The notes: generated by a model from the sequence alone, not told the origin. Counted from the first letter of the stretch, positions 10,436 through 20,554 are shown. The stretch is DNA of 64,000 nucleotides from Trichomonas vaginalis G3 (GCF_026262505.1 NC_067207.1:6952252-7016251), one strand, 5' to 3'. A program made the numbers and translations.

Positions 10436-10699
10436 ATGGTCCCGCAGCCAATCGCATTCGAGCACTTCGAAGAAGCCTTACGTTCCAAGGGAGAGGGTGT
10501 CTGGTGCAAGGCAGAGGTCATGAGACTCTACGAGCAGTACATCCTCAATGCCTGGGAGGACAAATCGTCCTTGGAATGGCAATTCTACCAACTCCTCTGG
10601 GACGACCTCCTACGCAACTGGGATGACGAAAGAGTCCAATTCAGAGGTCAGGAACTACTTGTCCAAATTATCCTTAATTTAAGCCGCTTACGCAACTAA
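10436..10699 (+). CDS. Polinton small Trp-rich protein, 87 aa (copy 1)
   Basis: Counterpart of 37544-37807. Start taken at the ATG; the frame is open a few codons upstream. Confidence 0.5.
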   Translation: MVPQPIAFEHFEEALRSKGEGVWCKAEVMRLYEQYILNAWEDKSSLEWQFYQLLWDDLLRNWDDERVQFRGQELLVQIILNLSRLRN

Positions 10700-10748
10700 A
10701 AACTTAAATTTACTCGGGGTTTCCCCCTAAAATAAAATTTTTTTACTC

Positions 10749-11453
10749 TTAGAACCACTCGAGGTTCTCCTTACGGTTGTTGAGCTTGTCACCGTCAATG
10801 TGTCTGACCTTCGTCCTCTTGTTTGGATTTGGAACCCATTGAATTGCGACAAGCTTGCCCATGGAGATTGAACCGTAATTCCGAAGGGTAAGGTTCAAGT
10901 GTCCCAAGTTGTTGAGAACTGGGGTAAGAACCTTGCCGGTCTCCTTGTTGCGGATTTGGTATGGGTAGGGTTGGGAAATTTCGTAAGTGTCATCGGCAAC
11001 AAGGGTTGCCCAAACTTCCTCTTCTTCGTGTTTCTCTTCTTCCTCTTCTTCCTCTTCCTCTTCTTCGTGTTTCTCTTCTTCCTCGACAATTCCTTCGGCA
11101 ATTCTGTGTTCACGAAGTACGGTGTTGGAGGTTCTGTCCTTTCCGAGTACCTTCCAGATGGCGTCTATCTCTTCGAAGAAACGGTAGATGAGTCTGGCAA
11201 GGTCTCGGTTCTCTCTCGCGTAAATGCGCAAGGTTTCCGTCAAATCGTTCAGGACTTTCTCATTGGAAGCTTGGTTCATGAGGAACTCACCTTTAAGTCC
11301 CTTCATCTCTTCCATAAGACTACTTTGGAGAGTCTTAACGGTGTTTGTCAGATGAGCTTTCAAATTCAAAATTTGAATTTGAACTGGGCGCTTGTCTGGC
11401 AACATTGAAAGGACATCTTCCATTGTGTTCGGCTTCGGTGCTTGTTCGGACAT
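10749..11453 (-). CDS. Coiled-coil protein with HNH/NUMOD4-like C-terminus (copy 1)
   Basis: A 234-residue Polinton product that looks whole here. Residues about 1-120 are helical/coiled-coil. A run of Glu with two Lys-His interruptions (about 124-148) follows. The last approx. 80 residues resemble NUMOD4/HNH_3 modules of phage and intron endonucleases: YQIRNKETGKV, LVAIQWVPNPN, then VRHIDGDKLNNRKENLEW, which carries the His and the two-Asn core usual in that family. HNH proteins nick or cut DNA; a role in replication, recombination or packaging is inference. The Glu run makes DNA binding by the middle segment unlikely. Belongs to the gene block whose start context is TTCATTTTTT-NN-ATG rather than the TAAATG-like motif. 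Confidence 0.65.
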   Translation of the reverse strand: MSEQAPKPNTMEDVLSMLPDKRPVQIQILNLKAHLTNTVKTLQSSLMEEMKGLKGEFLMNQASNEKVLNDLTETLRIYARENRDLARLIYRFFEEIDAIWKVLGKDRTSNTVLREHRIAEGIVEEEEKHEEEEEEEEEEEKHEEEEVWATLVADDTYEISQPYPYQIRNKETGKVLTPVLNNLGHLNLTLRNYGSISMGKLVAIQWVPNPNKRTKVRHIDGDKLNNRKENLEWF

Positions 11454-11485
11454 CGAAAAAATGAAGTGGTTTGAGAATGACGGTT

Positions 11486-12070
11486 TTACTTCAAAAAGCT
11501 TGTTATGACGGTTAAGTCATACAACAAGTTTAAAATAATATCTTGTTCTTCTTCTGAACGTTTGTTGTCTCTTCCGATAAAAGTTTCGAACATGAGAACC
11601 AAAAAACGTTTTTTGAGATTGCGGAAGAGTTCAGGCAAACGTTCATATTCTGGATATGTTGGGAGCAGTTCAAAACATCTGAGCTGACTTTCGGACAAAA
11701 TTGGGACAATGTCAGAAAATTCATCTTTGGTCGGACTGCTTGAAGGTAAGTCCCTTACATGTAAGTAGCTCTGGTAAAGTCTTCTCATTTCTGCTAACTT
11801 TTGGAGTATAGCTTCGTAGTTTAGAAGTTTTAATTTTAATTGTCTTATTCCACTCTTTACTTCTAAACGGTAAGTATCCATGAGGTCAAGAGTAGCTTTG
11901 GTAGCTTTAAGTGGAGCTATTTGTTCCTTGACTTCTGCAATTTTGGTTGCAATTGTGGTTTGAGCTCCTTCAAGTTCGCCGTCTATGTCGTTCTCAACAC
12001 CTTCAACCATAGCTTGAAACTCTTCATCGGTCCATTGAGTTTGGTGTGGGACGAATTTAACTTGCTTCAT
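11486..12070 (-). CDS. Polinton helical protein, 194 aa (copy 1)
   Basis: Counterpart of 38593-39177; looks whole. Confidence 0.65.
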   Translation of the reverse strand: MKQVKFVPHQTQWTDEEFQAMVEGVENDIDGELEGAQTTIATKIAEVKEQIAPLKATKATLDLMDTYRLEVKSGIRQLKLKLLNYEAILQKLAEMRRLYQSYLHVRDLPSSSPTKDEFSDIVPILSESQLRCFELLPTYPEYERLPELFRNLKKRFLVLMFETFIGRDNKRSEEEQDIILNLLYDLTVITSFLK

Positions 12071-12092
12071 TCAAAAAATGAAAAAAATGTTT

Positions 12093-12377
12093 TTACTCAA
12101 AGCGTGCCATGTATATGGCTATAAGAAACTTACCAGAAGGCTTCTTCTTCACATGAGTCTTCGGCAACTTGAGAGTTCTTGTTGGAGTTGGGTCTGGAAT
12201 TTCAATTCTCTCTCGAGCGCAACAACAGATGTCAGAATAACATTCCCCACTGTCTTTCTTGCCACCATAAATTGTGTATTGACCGAACTTGCATTTGCAG
12301 GAAGACCGGTCAATACAAGGTTCACAGTTGAAATAGTTGTACACAAACCTGTTGAGTACGAGTGTGAGTAAAAACAT
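12093..12377 (-). CDS. Polinton Cys-rich small protein, 94 aa (copy 1)
   Basis: Starts with a hydrophobic stretch (MFLLTLVLNRFVY) that could be a signal or membrane segment, then about ten Cys within 45 residues (CEPC, CKC, CYSDICCC), then a Lys/Pro-rich tail. The Cys pattern suggests a disulphide-bonded or metal-binding small protein; I cannot assign a family. Counterpart region 39199-39483. Confidence 0.45.
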   Translation of the reverse strand: MFLLTLVLNRFVYNYFNCEPCIDRSSCKCKFGQYTIYGGKKDSGECYSDICCCARERIEIPDPTPTRTLKLPKTHVKKKPSGKFLIAIYMARFE

Positions 12378-12404
12378 AAAAAAAGTGAAGTTAAAATGAG
12401 ATGT

Positions 12405-12767
12405 TTACTGAATTGGTTGGATGTCGCCTTCTGAGGTTATGAAGAACGGCTGTCCAGAGTAGTGAAGTAGTGCTCTGAGAATTTGTGTAATTCGTGGAAT
12501 TGGGCTCTCACGATATGGAAGTAGTATCCAAGGACGTTTCATGAAGAACTTCAAGAGGGCTTCTTTCTTCACATCCTTAATATCATCGAATGCAGTGCCT
12601 TCTGGAACTTGAATTGCAACACCTGTTTCAATTTCCAACTTTAAGACACTATTCTTGGACAACCAGAAGCCAATGGACTTGCTTGGTTTGCACTTGCTGA
12701 GATATTCCTTCACGGTTTCATTTACCTCAATTAGATAAATTGCTTCGTCTAAGGGGTCAAGCTCCAT
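12405..12767 (-). CDS. Polinton protein of unknown function, 120 aa (copy 1)
   Basis: Counterpart of 39497-39874. Its start codon lies next to the 21-bp repeat array, so the array forms its upstream region. Confidence 0.5.
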   Translation of the reverse strand: MELDPLDEAIYLIEVNETVKEYLSKCKPSKSIGFWLSKNSVLKLEIETGVAIQVPEGTAFDDIKDVKKEALLKFFMKRPWILLPYRESPIPRITQILRALLHYSGQPFFITSEGDIQPIQ

Positions 12768-12777
12768 ACTGAGTCAG

Positions 12778-13130
12778 TACAATATTGTACTTTTTCAAGA
12801 CAATGTTGTACTTTTTCAAGACAATGTTGTACTTTTTCAAGACAATGTTGTACTTTTTCAAGACAATGTTGTACTTTTTCAGAACAATGTTGTATAAATT
12901 CAGTACAATTATGTCTCTCAAATTTGAGTACGGCTGTACTTTTTCAGAACAAGTCTTGAACTTTTCAGAACAATGTTGTACTTTTTCAGAACAATGTTGT
13001 ACTTTTTCAGAACAATGTTGTACTTTTTCAGACAATGTTGTACTTTTTCAAGACAATGTTGCTTACTTTTTAAGACAATATTGTACTTTTTCAAGACAAT
13101 ATTGTACTTTTCAAGACATATTATTATGTT
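12778..13130. repeat. 21-bp dyad iteron array (copy 1)
   Basis: Counterpart of 39885-40236, described there. About 13 clear units, a few degenerate ones and the central palindrome CTCAAATTTGAG at 12917-12928. Confidence 0.9.
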
Positions 13131-13159
13131 TCAGAACAAAGACGGTTAAGACACAAACG

Positions 13160-13790
13160 AATGTCCCGACGTCCCACCTACTGAACCCGTTCCACAGCCA
13201 GAAGAACAGCATGCTCCAGCACCACAACAGGTTCCACCTCCACAAAGGCTCCCCACAGCAACCTCAGTTTCCAACAAGGACCTCCGAATTACTACCAATT
13301 TCCACCTCAAGGTTACTACCCACCACATTTTCTTTCAAACTACCCACCACAAGGCTTTCCAAACTACCCTCCTCAACCCATGCCTTACTTCCCTAACCCT
13401 TGGATGTTCATGTCAAACCCTCCACCCCAATTCAAATTCCAATCTCAGTCCAAGAGAGACCAAGAGTTCGAAGAAGGTCTGAACCGTTTACGCAAAGAGT
13501 ATGCCACAGCCCCTATGGAAGAAGACAGGCTCTCACTCTCTTCCCTCAAATCGACCGATTCGACTCGTACCACAGATTCGGTTCGTGACCGTGAAGACTA
13601 CCTCAAGCAGTCTGAGAGACTCTTCATCCTACAACCATTTACAACTGGAGCTCTCAAGAACATGCGCAATTACGAAGGTCAGACACCAGCTGGAGACCGT
13701 AAAACAGACGTACTCGCAAGAGCAGTCCAACTGGTCAAGACAAAGACCGAGATAGTCGACTTCATTCTTGCAGCTTGCCCATACAAGTAA
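13160..13790 (+). pseudogene. Polinton Pro/Gln/Tyr-rich protein region, broken (copy 1)
   Basis: Counterpart of 40268-40894, which looks whole; this copy looks broken in its repetitive N-terminal half. Confidence 0.65.
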
Positions 13791-13818
13791 AAAAATAAAC
13801 AATTACGAGTTAAACTTT

Positions 13819-14019
13819 TTATTCTTTCTTTTCTGAGTTGTTTAGAGCTGGTTTCTCTTGTAGAAACCTTTCGTACTCTTCCATGGTCATGTAATTGCGA
13901 ATTTGGTACGCAATTCCAGGTTCGTTGTTTTTGAACCTTACGTATGTAACGCTTCCATCCTCCTCAGGGAAGTAAGCTGCTAACATCTGACCAAGTTTTC
14001 TCGGTGACTCGGAGCTCAT
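13819..14019 (-). CDS. Small Polinton protein, 66 aa (copy 1)
   Basis: Counterpart of 40923-41123. Confidence 0.5.
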   Translation of the reverse strand: MSSESPRKLGQMLAAYFPEEDGSVTYVRFKNNEPGIAYQIRNYMTMEEYERFLQEKPALNNSEKKE

Positions 14020-14058
14020 AAAAATGTCACTTTTTAAACGTTAAGTTTTAGTCTTATT

Positions 14059-14253
14059 TTACCCTTTGTTTACCCTTTGTTTGTCAAGGTAGTATTGGAG
14101 TGCAATTTCTCCAAATTCTCTGTGTCGGAGTTCTTCAGCATTTTCCAAGGTGTGCCTGGAGAACTCAAAGAAGTTGTCAAGAAGATACTGCCATGCTGCT
14201 CTTCTGAGTTCGTCGGTATTTTGGAAGTGTTGCACCTTCGAGTCTTCGGACAT
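14059..14253 (-). CDS. Small Polinton protein, 64 aa (copy 1)
   Basis: Counterpart of 41164-41358. Confidence 0.5.
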   Translation of the reverse strand: MSEDSKVQHFQNTDELRRAAWQYLLDNFFEFSRHTLENAEELRHREFGEIALQYYLDKQRVNKG

Positions 14254-14278
14254 GAAAAAATAACACTTTTCAGCAAAA

Positions 14279-14340
14279 ATAATGTTTATGTTAGAATGTT
14301 AGATCTAACATGTTTTCTAACACGTTTTCTAACATGGTCT
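14279..14340. repeat. GTTAGA/TCTAAC palindromic repeat, left of the 313-aa gene (copy 1)
   Basis: Contains the perfect palindrome ATGTTAGATCTAACAT and direct 12-mers AACATGTTTTCT. Inverted relative to the two copies right of the gene (15377-15431 and 15483-15538). Confidence 0.85.
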
Positions 14341-14428
14341 AAAACTCTTGAATTTTCATGAGTTTTCCCGAAATAAAAAATAAAGTTGGTTTTTTTAAAA
14401 AAATATTTTTTTATTTTGTATAAAAAAT

Positions 14429-15370
14429 ATGATTTCAACAATCGGCACAACAACAGTTCAAACAACTACAGCACCAAACTCGTTAGTTATGAATCCAACA
14501 TCTATGTTGGTAGAGATGAAAAACTTCATTCCTTCTTCATATACTTTCGAAACAAAAATCCAGAAGATAAAGCAAGAACTTTTAACAAGTAATTTAGACT
14601 GTAGTGCGAAAGATGAAACAAATGAACAGTATCTTTATGAAATGCAGGACATTATTGACCATTTACCCAAATTGCCTGAAATCCAACAACAAAAACTCAC
14701 TATTCCTGAATTCGACGAAATTGAAGTTAAAGTTACTGACTCAGTAGAAATAAAGAAGTTCATACGAAAGGTAAACTATGAGTTTCTAGGATTTCATTGC
14801 AACCATAAGGTTATGGACAAAGATTGCGACATGGTATATAAGAACATCTCTGACCTTTACAAATCCGAAGAATTTAAGACCTACGACAACTTTGTTTCAT
14901 TAGTTGCAAAATGTGTTTGGGAAATAAGAGATAAAGATAGAAGAGGTAAGGTATGGAACGAACAAATAAGACCCGCTATGTTCGAGATGAAGAGAGCAAT
15001 TGACGCCTTAGTTGTTTTAGCAGGTAAGGTTTCAGAATATAACGCAAAAATGAACCCGCAATGTTCTAAATGTAAAGCAGCAATGAGGAAATATAACTAC
15101 TCAGTCAAAGAGATAGAAAGAATGAGAAACGACTATGCAGACTTAAAGAAAGAAGCAGAAAAGCCAGCAGAAGATAAAATGAACATGTTAGCATTTCTGA
15201 ACAAAAACTATCCAACTGCTGACGATTTCCTTCTATCTGACGTCAAGAAGAAGTATAAAGAAACTTTCGGTATCGTTAAAACATTCGATGTACTGACAGA
15301 AGAAATAGAAGCTACGAAATTGTTTAGAGTCATGAACCATCGCAACATATACCATGTAAAACGCTTGTAA
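14429..15370 (+). CDS. Polinton protein, 313 aa, unknown (copy 1)
   Basis: Counterpart of 41535-42476; looks whole. Confidence 0.7.
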   Translation: MISTIGTTTVQTTTAPNSLVMNPTSMLVEMKNFIPSSYTFETKIQKIKQELLTSNLDCSAKDETNEQYLYEMQDIIDHLPKLPEIQQQKLTIPEFDEIEVKVTDSVEIKKFIRKVNYEFLGFHCNHKVMDKDCDMVYKNISDLYKSEEFKTYDNFVSLVAKCVWEIRDKDRRGKVWNEQIRPAMFEMKRAIDALVVLAGKVSEYNAKMNPQCSKCKAAMRKYNYSVKEIERMRNDYADLKKEAEKPAEDKMNMLAFLNKNYPTADDFLLSDVKKKYKETFGIVKTFDVLTEEIEATKLFRVMNHRNIYHVKRL

Positions 15371-15376
15371 ATAGTT

Positions 15377-15570
15377 ATGTTAGAAAACATGTTAGAAAAC
15401 ATGTTAGATCTAACATTCTAACATAAACATTATTTTTATTGAATTCCGTATGAAATTTCATGAATTTTGTATGTTTTAGACCATGTTAGAAAACATGTTA
15501 GAAAACATGTTAGATCTAACATTCTAACATAAACATTATTTTTATTGAATTCCGTATGAAATTTCATGAA
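15377..15570. repeat. Two direct 106-bp repeats with GTTAGA/TCTAAC palindromes (copy 1)
   Basis: Units start at 15377 and 15483; each has the perfect palindrome ATGTTAGATCTAACAT and ends in a shared GAATTCCGTATGAAATTTCATGA tract segment. Together with 14279-14340 they frame the 313-aa gene. Confidence 0.85.
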
Positions 15571-15617
15571 GAACAGCGAGTAGTGAAAAAACCCTGGTCG
15601 CCAAAACTCTTTATTTT

Positions 15618-16491
15618 TCAAGCTTGACTTTTTACAATTTGAACTTTGTTTGCGTAGATATGAATTCTGAAAGAAGTATGAGGGTCTTGTATGACTTTGT
15701 ACTTCTCCCATAGTTCATGTCTGTCAAACTTACCTGCCATGGACTCTTTCATAAGTTCCATGAAATCGTCTTCGGACAATCCAGGGAAAAGTATGATATC
15801 AGTAAGTATTCTCTTTACATCCTTACTTAAACTCTTGCTGTCTGTACACAAATGACAACTGAAATGTTAAAGTGTCTGAGCTTCTTGAGAATTCGACACA
15901 TGTCTTGTTCTCTGTTCTTTAACAAAGGATGAGAAGCAAAGTCATCTAAGATAAGAAGACATCTATGAGGGTAAGTCTTCCAATCGTAAGATTGCAATTT
16001 CTTCGAAATGTATTCTATCTCTTTCTGTTTGTTTCTGAAGTGTTTCTTCTCTAATATTCTCTGCATTTCCTCATTTGGGTCTTTAAACTTCGAATTGACA
16101 TACTCATTTATAGCATTGTACTTCAAACTCTTCTTTGGTACTTCTTTATCCAATCTAACAACTCAGAGTCTTTTATACATACTAACTTAGACTTCTTTAT
16201 AATATCTTTGAACGAATTGACGGTTTGGTCAAATTGACCAGAAGTACTACAAATGACAACTAACTCATAGAATGGGTTCTTCTCATCTAGTTCTTGTTGT
16301 TGTGCAGCCATTTTAAGATAAGTGAAAGTCTTACCCGACCCAGGTGGTGCAATTAGACCTGTTATACCATTCTGAGCAAATAAGAACTTGTCATGTATAG
16401 GCTTTATCTGAGCATTTTCTAACTTCCTCTTGTTCTTGTTTAAAACATTCTCAAATTTCTTGTCAATGTCAGCAAACTTTTTTTCTAACAT
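15618..16491 (-). pseudogene. ATP: Polinton packaging ATPase region, broken (copy 1)
   Basis: Counterpart of 42722-43597, which looks whole. Here the reading is interrupted (a few breaks). Confidence 0.8.
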
Positions 16492-16526
16492 ATTTTTAGA
16501 AAAATTAAAATTTTATCTTTTAGAAA

Positions 16527-16980
16527 ATGTCTAGCGATTTCGCTATCTATATTCGAGACAAACTTTTCGACAGCAAAACATCTGTCGACCATAAAATCTT
16601 ACATAGTGTCAACAAGAAAGGTGAATTTGTTCTAAAGTTCTGTTTCTGGGAATATGACAAGAACCATAAAACATTAAGCAGAGAAGTCTTTAAGTTTGTC
16701 AATGACAGACTTGTTGACAGAGATGACGCCGATTGGAAAGATGAAGTCCAACAAAAGTTCTTAGAATGCAAAGAAGACACATGCGCTGTTCTTGAAGATG
16801 AAATAGAAAACAGAATAGAAGAGCTATTAAAGGACAAAGACTTTTACATAAATATGGTTGCGCAAATTTGACATAACTCCACCAGAGAAGAAGAAGAAGA
16901 AGAGAGAAAGAAAGAAAAGAAAGTAGAAGAAGAGAAGAAAGAGCCAGAGCCAGAGCCAGAGAAAAAGAAATTTGACATGT
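16527..16980 (+). pseudogene. Polinton acidic/Lys-Glu-tail protein region, broken (copy 1)
   Basis: Counterpart of 43634-44089, which looks whole. Confidence 0.6.
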
Positions 16981-16998
16981 AAAAATAAAATTTTATTT

Positions 16999-17418
16999 TT
17001 AGAACATTTCTGGGTCAATGTCAATGTTCTCTTCCTCTTTAGGAGCAAACACTGGTTTAGACTCTAAAATCTTTTTACCCAATTTACCTTGAACTTCAAC
17101 TATCTTAGACTCATAATATTCATAGTCGTCTGCTTTCTTTGGTTCATAAGGTATAACAAGTTTGTATGCTTTGCCTTCTTTAAGGTTTGAAAACCTTCTG
17201 TCAAAATTTTCTTTGACTGCTAACAAACCTTCTATGTCTAAGTCTTCAAATTTCGCACCATTTTTAGTCACAATAGCAAACTTAACTGGTTCGATGTTCC
17301 AAACTTTGTCAAATGTAGACTTTTCAAAATGGTAGAAGTAAACATTCAAATAAGCGAATGGGTCTAGTTCTTCTTTGACTTCTGTCATGTACTTGTTGAC
17401 TGAAATATATTTCGTCAT
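16999..17418 (-). CDS. Polinton protein with acidic C-terminus, 139 aa (copy 1)
   Basis: Counterpart of 44106-44525. I chose the ATG at 17418, not the one 42 bases upstream, because the element's T-run/GATAGAAAAG start motif sits directly before 17418. Confidence 0.65.
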   Translation of the reverse strand: MTKYISVNKYMTEVKEELDPFAYLNVYFYHFEKSTFDKVWNIEPVKFAIVTKNGAKFEDLDIEGLLAVKENFDRRFSNLKEGKAYKLVIPYEPKKADDYEYYESKIVEVQGKLGKKILESKPVFAPKEEENIDIDPEMF

Positions 17419-17452
17419 CTTTTCTATCGGATAAAAAATATTTTTTTTAAAT

Positions 17453-18688
17453 TTACTCATAAAAATTTTTCTTTGTATATACGCCGTTCTGTATGTCTAA
17501 AAGATTTTTGACATTTGCCAAGAATGTACGTTTAGAAGCTGCCATATAACCATACTCTTGACAATATTGTTTATATGAATCGTACAATGACCTTTCATCT
17601 AAACACTCAAAGTTAGTCTCATCTATGAACAGTTCATATACACTCTTGTTTGCTTCTAACAATGTTTGTCTTTCTTCGGTATGTGGAATTTGTCTTGGAT
17701 TGAACTTTGAAATATCTAATGTCATGAAATATGAGAACAAGTGGTTGTAAAAGTTAGGTGTCAAAGTTTCTGCTAAGTCGTCAAAATATTCTGTATCTTG
17801 CATATGAGAATCTGACGTTCTGACAACTACATATCTTCTGTCAGAACTTTCTAACTTCATCGGAACAACATTGTTTGAAACCATGACGAAGTTTGCAACA
17901 TTTTCACAAACTCTTTGGTCTCTATACTTTCTTTCAACAACTCCAACTTTGTCTGTTATAAGACTCTTCAAAGCATCTGAGTTTAAAACCTTTGTTGTAT
18001 CTATACTTTGAAGTTCGTTACATACTATAAGTTTCATATTCTCTATTGAAGAGTTAAATTTACCGCAGATGTTTTCTAAGTTTGTCATATTCGGGTTCGA
18101 ATAGCCCTCTAACAGTTTGCATAAGATATCTGTAAAGAAAGTGTTCTTACCTGTTCCTTGTTTTCCAATTATGATGAGAGCAGTTTCATTTTTAGCACTT
18201 GGATGTTGTAAGATGTTTGCAAACCAACATAAGATATACTCATAGACTCTTTCGTTTCCATTGCATATAATTTCTTTGACATGGTCTAACCAAGCTTCTA
18301 TAACATTTTCTTTCCATTCTACTTGTTCGTATTTATATCCAGTGAAGATAGAATAGAAGTTTGGAGATGGTGTATAGAACTTTATACCACGAACTGAAAA
18401 ATCTTCTAACTTTGACAATAAGATATCCCAAGCATCTAACATCTTCATACCAACTTGTACGACTTTTATTTTCTTAAGTTTCTGTCTACATTCTTGTTCT
18501 GAAACTATTGTTGCTCTTGGTTTGTTAAAGACAACATCCCATTCTTTCATGACATAACATTCTGGGGCAGAGTCGACATAAATGACTAAACGTTTCAAAT
18601 TCTCGACTGCTTTGTTATAGTCTCTAAATGGACACATATTTCTGAACGCTTGGAAGTCATAAAAATCTGAAACGTCTATTCTGTACAT
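17453..18688 (-). CDS. SF3-type (D5-like) helicase of the Polinton (copy 1)
   Basis: A 411-residue protein that looks whole in this copy. Walker A is GKQGTGKNTFF (about residues 173-183). Further on are IVCNELQS (Walker B-like), a charged ALKSLITDKVGVVERKY segment and FVMVSNNVVPMKLESSDRRYVV, the sensor-1/arginine region typical of SF3 helicases in the poxvirus D5 / primase-helicase group (DUF5906-like). Known family members unwind DNA at viral origins as hexamers. The N-terminal approx. 130 residues are unassigned. It sits between a candidate penton gene and a small acidic-tailed protein. Its presence beside a protein-primed-type polymerase is notable, since many Polintons lack a recognisable helicase. 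Start motif: TTTTTATAAAAATG. Confidence 0.85.
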   Translation of the reverse strand: MYRIDVSDFYDFQAFRNMCPFRDYNKAVENLKRLVIYVDSAPECYVMKEWDVVFNKPRATIVSEQECRQKLKKIKVVQVGMKMLDAWDILLSKLEDFSVRGIKFYTPSPNFYSIFTGYKYEQVEWKENVIEAWLDHVKEIICNGNERVYEYILCWFANILQHPSAKNETALIIIGKQGTGKNTFFTDILCKLLEGYSNPNMTNLENICGKFNSSIENMKLIVCNELQSIDTTKVLNSDALKSLITDKVGVVERKYRDQRVCENVANFVMVSNNVVPMKLESSDRRYVVVRTSDSHMQDTEYFDDLAETLTPNFYNHLFSYFMTLDISKFNPRQIPHTEERQTLLEANKSVYELFIDETNFECLDERSLYDSYKQYCQEYGYMAASKRTFLANVKNLLDIQNGVYTKKNFYE

Positions 18689-18716
18689 TTTTATAAAAAT
18701 AAAAAAAATATTTTTT

Positions 18717-19532
18717 TTATTCTTGACTTTGTTGTTGCATTTGTTCCATTTGTTGCATTTGTTGCATTTGTTGTTCTTGAGCTATTTGTTGTTGAAGTTG
18801 TTCTTGTAGTACAATACTTTCACCAGTTGCATCTTCCAATTCGAAACTTTCTGCCGTCATTGACAAATACATAGGACATAAAAGTTTTACAGGAACAAAG
18901 TTTGCGTCAACTAAGGTTAAGTTTATGTTTGCTAAAGTGTTTGAGTTTACTAAAGCTGAAAACTCTGCATTCGAATGAACAATAGGCAAACCAGCAGAGA
19001 AAGTGTTGTTTATACGCATGAGTATCTTTTGGTCATAGTAGTTTCTGTCGACATTCGAATAGCACTTTGAACCTAAGTTTGAAACAATATATAAAATAGG
19101 TGTACTTAAAGTCAATGGAACAGACAAACCTTGTATGACACCTTTTCCTGTTATAGGAAACTGTTGGTAGTAAAAACCAGATATAAGTTTTGTATTATAG
19201 CTCATATCGTTTATACTAAACTCAGTCGGACATCCAAACATAATGAAACCTGCTCTAGTTGCAGCACATGTTACATCCGTCCTTAAAGTATTAAATAAGT
19301 CAACAAAACCTGTTGGTGGTATATCTGAGTAAGTATCTTCAAAGAAGTATTTTTTACCATTCACAACAACAAAGTCTTCTGGTGTCAAAAGAGCAAAACA
19401 GGCTTTAGTCGTCATCGTGTTTAAGGTCAGTTTACAATATCGTCCTTGAGGACTTTGTAAGTTTGTTGTTATAGAATTATATGACTCAGGGTTTTTAGTC
19501 GTAATAGTATAAACCACTATGTCTTCTGCCAT
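18717..19532 (-). CDS. Candidate minor capsid (penton-like) protein (copy 1)
   Basis: Counterpart of 45825-46640; looks whole. Confidence 0.6.
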   Translation of the reverse strand: MAEDIVVYTITTKNPESYNSITTNLQSPQGRYCKLTLNTMTTKACFALLTPEDFVVVNGKKYFFEDTYSDIPPTGFVDLFNTLRTDVTCAATRAGFIMFGCPTEFSINDMSYNTKLISGFYYQQFPITGKGVIQGLSVPLTLSTPILYIVSNLGSKCYSNVDRNYYDQKILMRINNTFSAGLPIVHSNAEFSALVNSNTLANINLTLVDANFVPVKLLCPMYLSMTAESFELEDATGESIVLQEQLQQQIAQEQQMQQMQQMEQMQQQSQE

Positions 19533-19536
19533 TTAC

Positions 19537-20116
19537 TTAGCAAGTAAATTTTAATGAAATGTTGTGGTCGTCAAATATTTTTATGACGTCTGGGAAACTA
19601 TATTTTAAGTTCAACGTTTCACCTCCTTTCATAACGTATATCTTGTCAATGACATTATATGAAACACCACAGCAAGCAATGTCGGGTTCTATTTCTTTGA
19701 TGTTTATATCGTCTGCCTCTGTCAAAAGTTTCAATAGTTCTTTCAAAATTTCATGAGGTGCATGACATATGAGTTCACTTTTACAGGGTTGTGTTCGACC
19801 AAGTTTAACATTATACCAAAGCTTGACAAATCTTCTCCTGAGTTTTAAGTTTGTCTTTAAGTTGTTGGTAGTCGTTTCGAATATCTGCAACAGAACTTAA
19901 GTCTCTGCTAACTTCAGGGTATGTTGGTTGTTCTTTTACAGGAACTATTGTTATACCATCTTCGTCTTCGTATGGTTTCCCCACTTCAACATCTCTTTCT
20001 TTGACATTGACAACAACACTTTGACTGTTTGTTTGAGTTGGTGAATTTAACTTCACATCTGCCACCGCCATTAAACCTTTTGAAACACTTACGCTTCTAT
20101 TTTTCGGAAATGACAT
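19537..20116 (-). pseudogene. Polinton unknown region with two overlapping ORFs (copy 1)
   Basis: Counterpart of 46645-47225. The start at 20116 has the element's usual motif (TTTTTATTCTAAGTAAAATG). Confidence 0.5.
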
Positions 20117-20134
20117 TTTACTTAGAATAAAAAG

Positions 20135-20554
20135 ATGGACGTATTCGAGTATCTCTTCGAATTGAAGCAGAACAAAGTTTACACACACAAACAATACAAA
20201 TACATTGACAGAATAGTTCTTTATACAAACAATGGTAAATGTTATAGAATAGCAATATTTGCTGAACCAAAATATTTTCATAAAGCAAAGAAAGTTGGTA
20301 TAACTGAAATGGTGAAAGTTCTTGAAGCAGACAAAAATATAACAACAAAACTGACCGATATTTCTAAAGGTAAGTTTATAATACAATACTATGTCAAAAC
20401 TGGCGTACTGTCAATATTTGACGGAGAGAAGTCAGTTCAAGAACAACTTACTGACCTGCTGCCAAAATCTGCTCGATGGAAGCTGTCGTTATGCCAATCT
20501 GAGGAGCCCCAGCAGGTTTCATCGAACGAATCTTCAAAAGAGCATCTTCCGTGA
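20135..20554 (+). CDS. Polinton protein, 139 aa, unknown (copy 1)
   Basis: Counterpart of 47244-47663. Its 3' end overlaps the convergent capsid gene by about 107 bases. Confidence 0.6.
   Translation: MDVFEYLFELKQNKVYTHKQYKYIDRIVLYTNNGKCYRIAIFAEPKYFHKAKKVGITEMVKVLEADKNITTKLTDISKGKFIIQYYVKTGVLSIFDGEKSVQEQLTDLLPKSARWKLSLCQSEEPQQVSSNESSKEHLP

Noticed and set aside
10899-11408. Hydrophobic plus-strand frame of Phe/Leu repeats
   Set aside because: It is the antisense of the Glu-rich run of the HNH-like gene; same at 38007-38462.
16827-17048. Leu/Phe-rich minus-strand frame
   Set aside because: Antisense of the Lys/Glu tail of a Polinton gene; same at 43952-44155.
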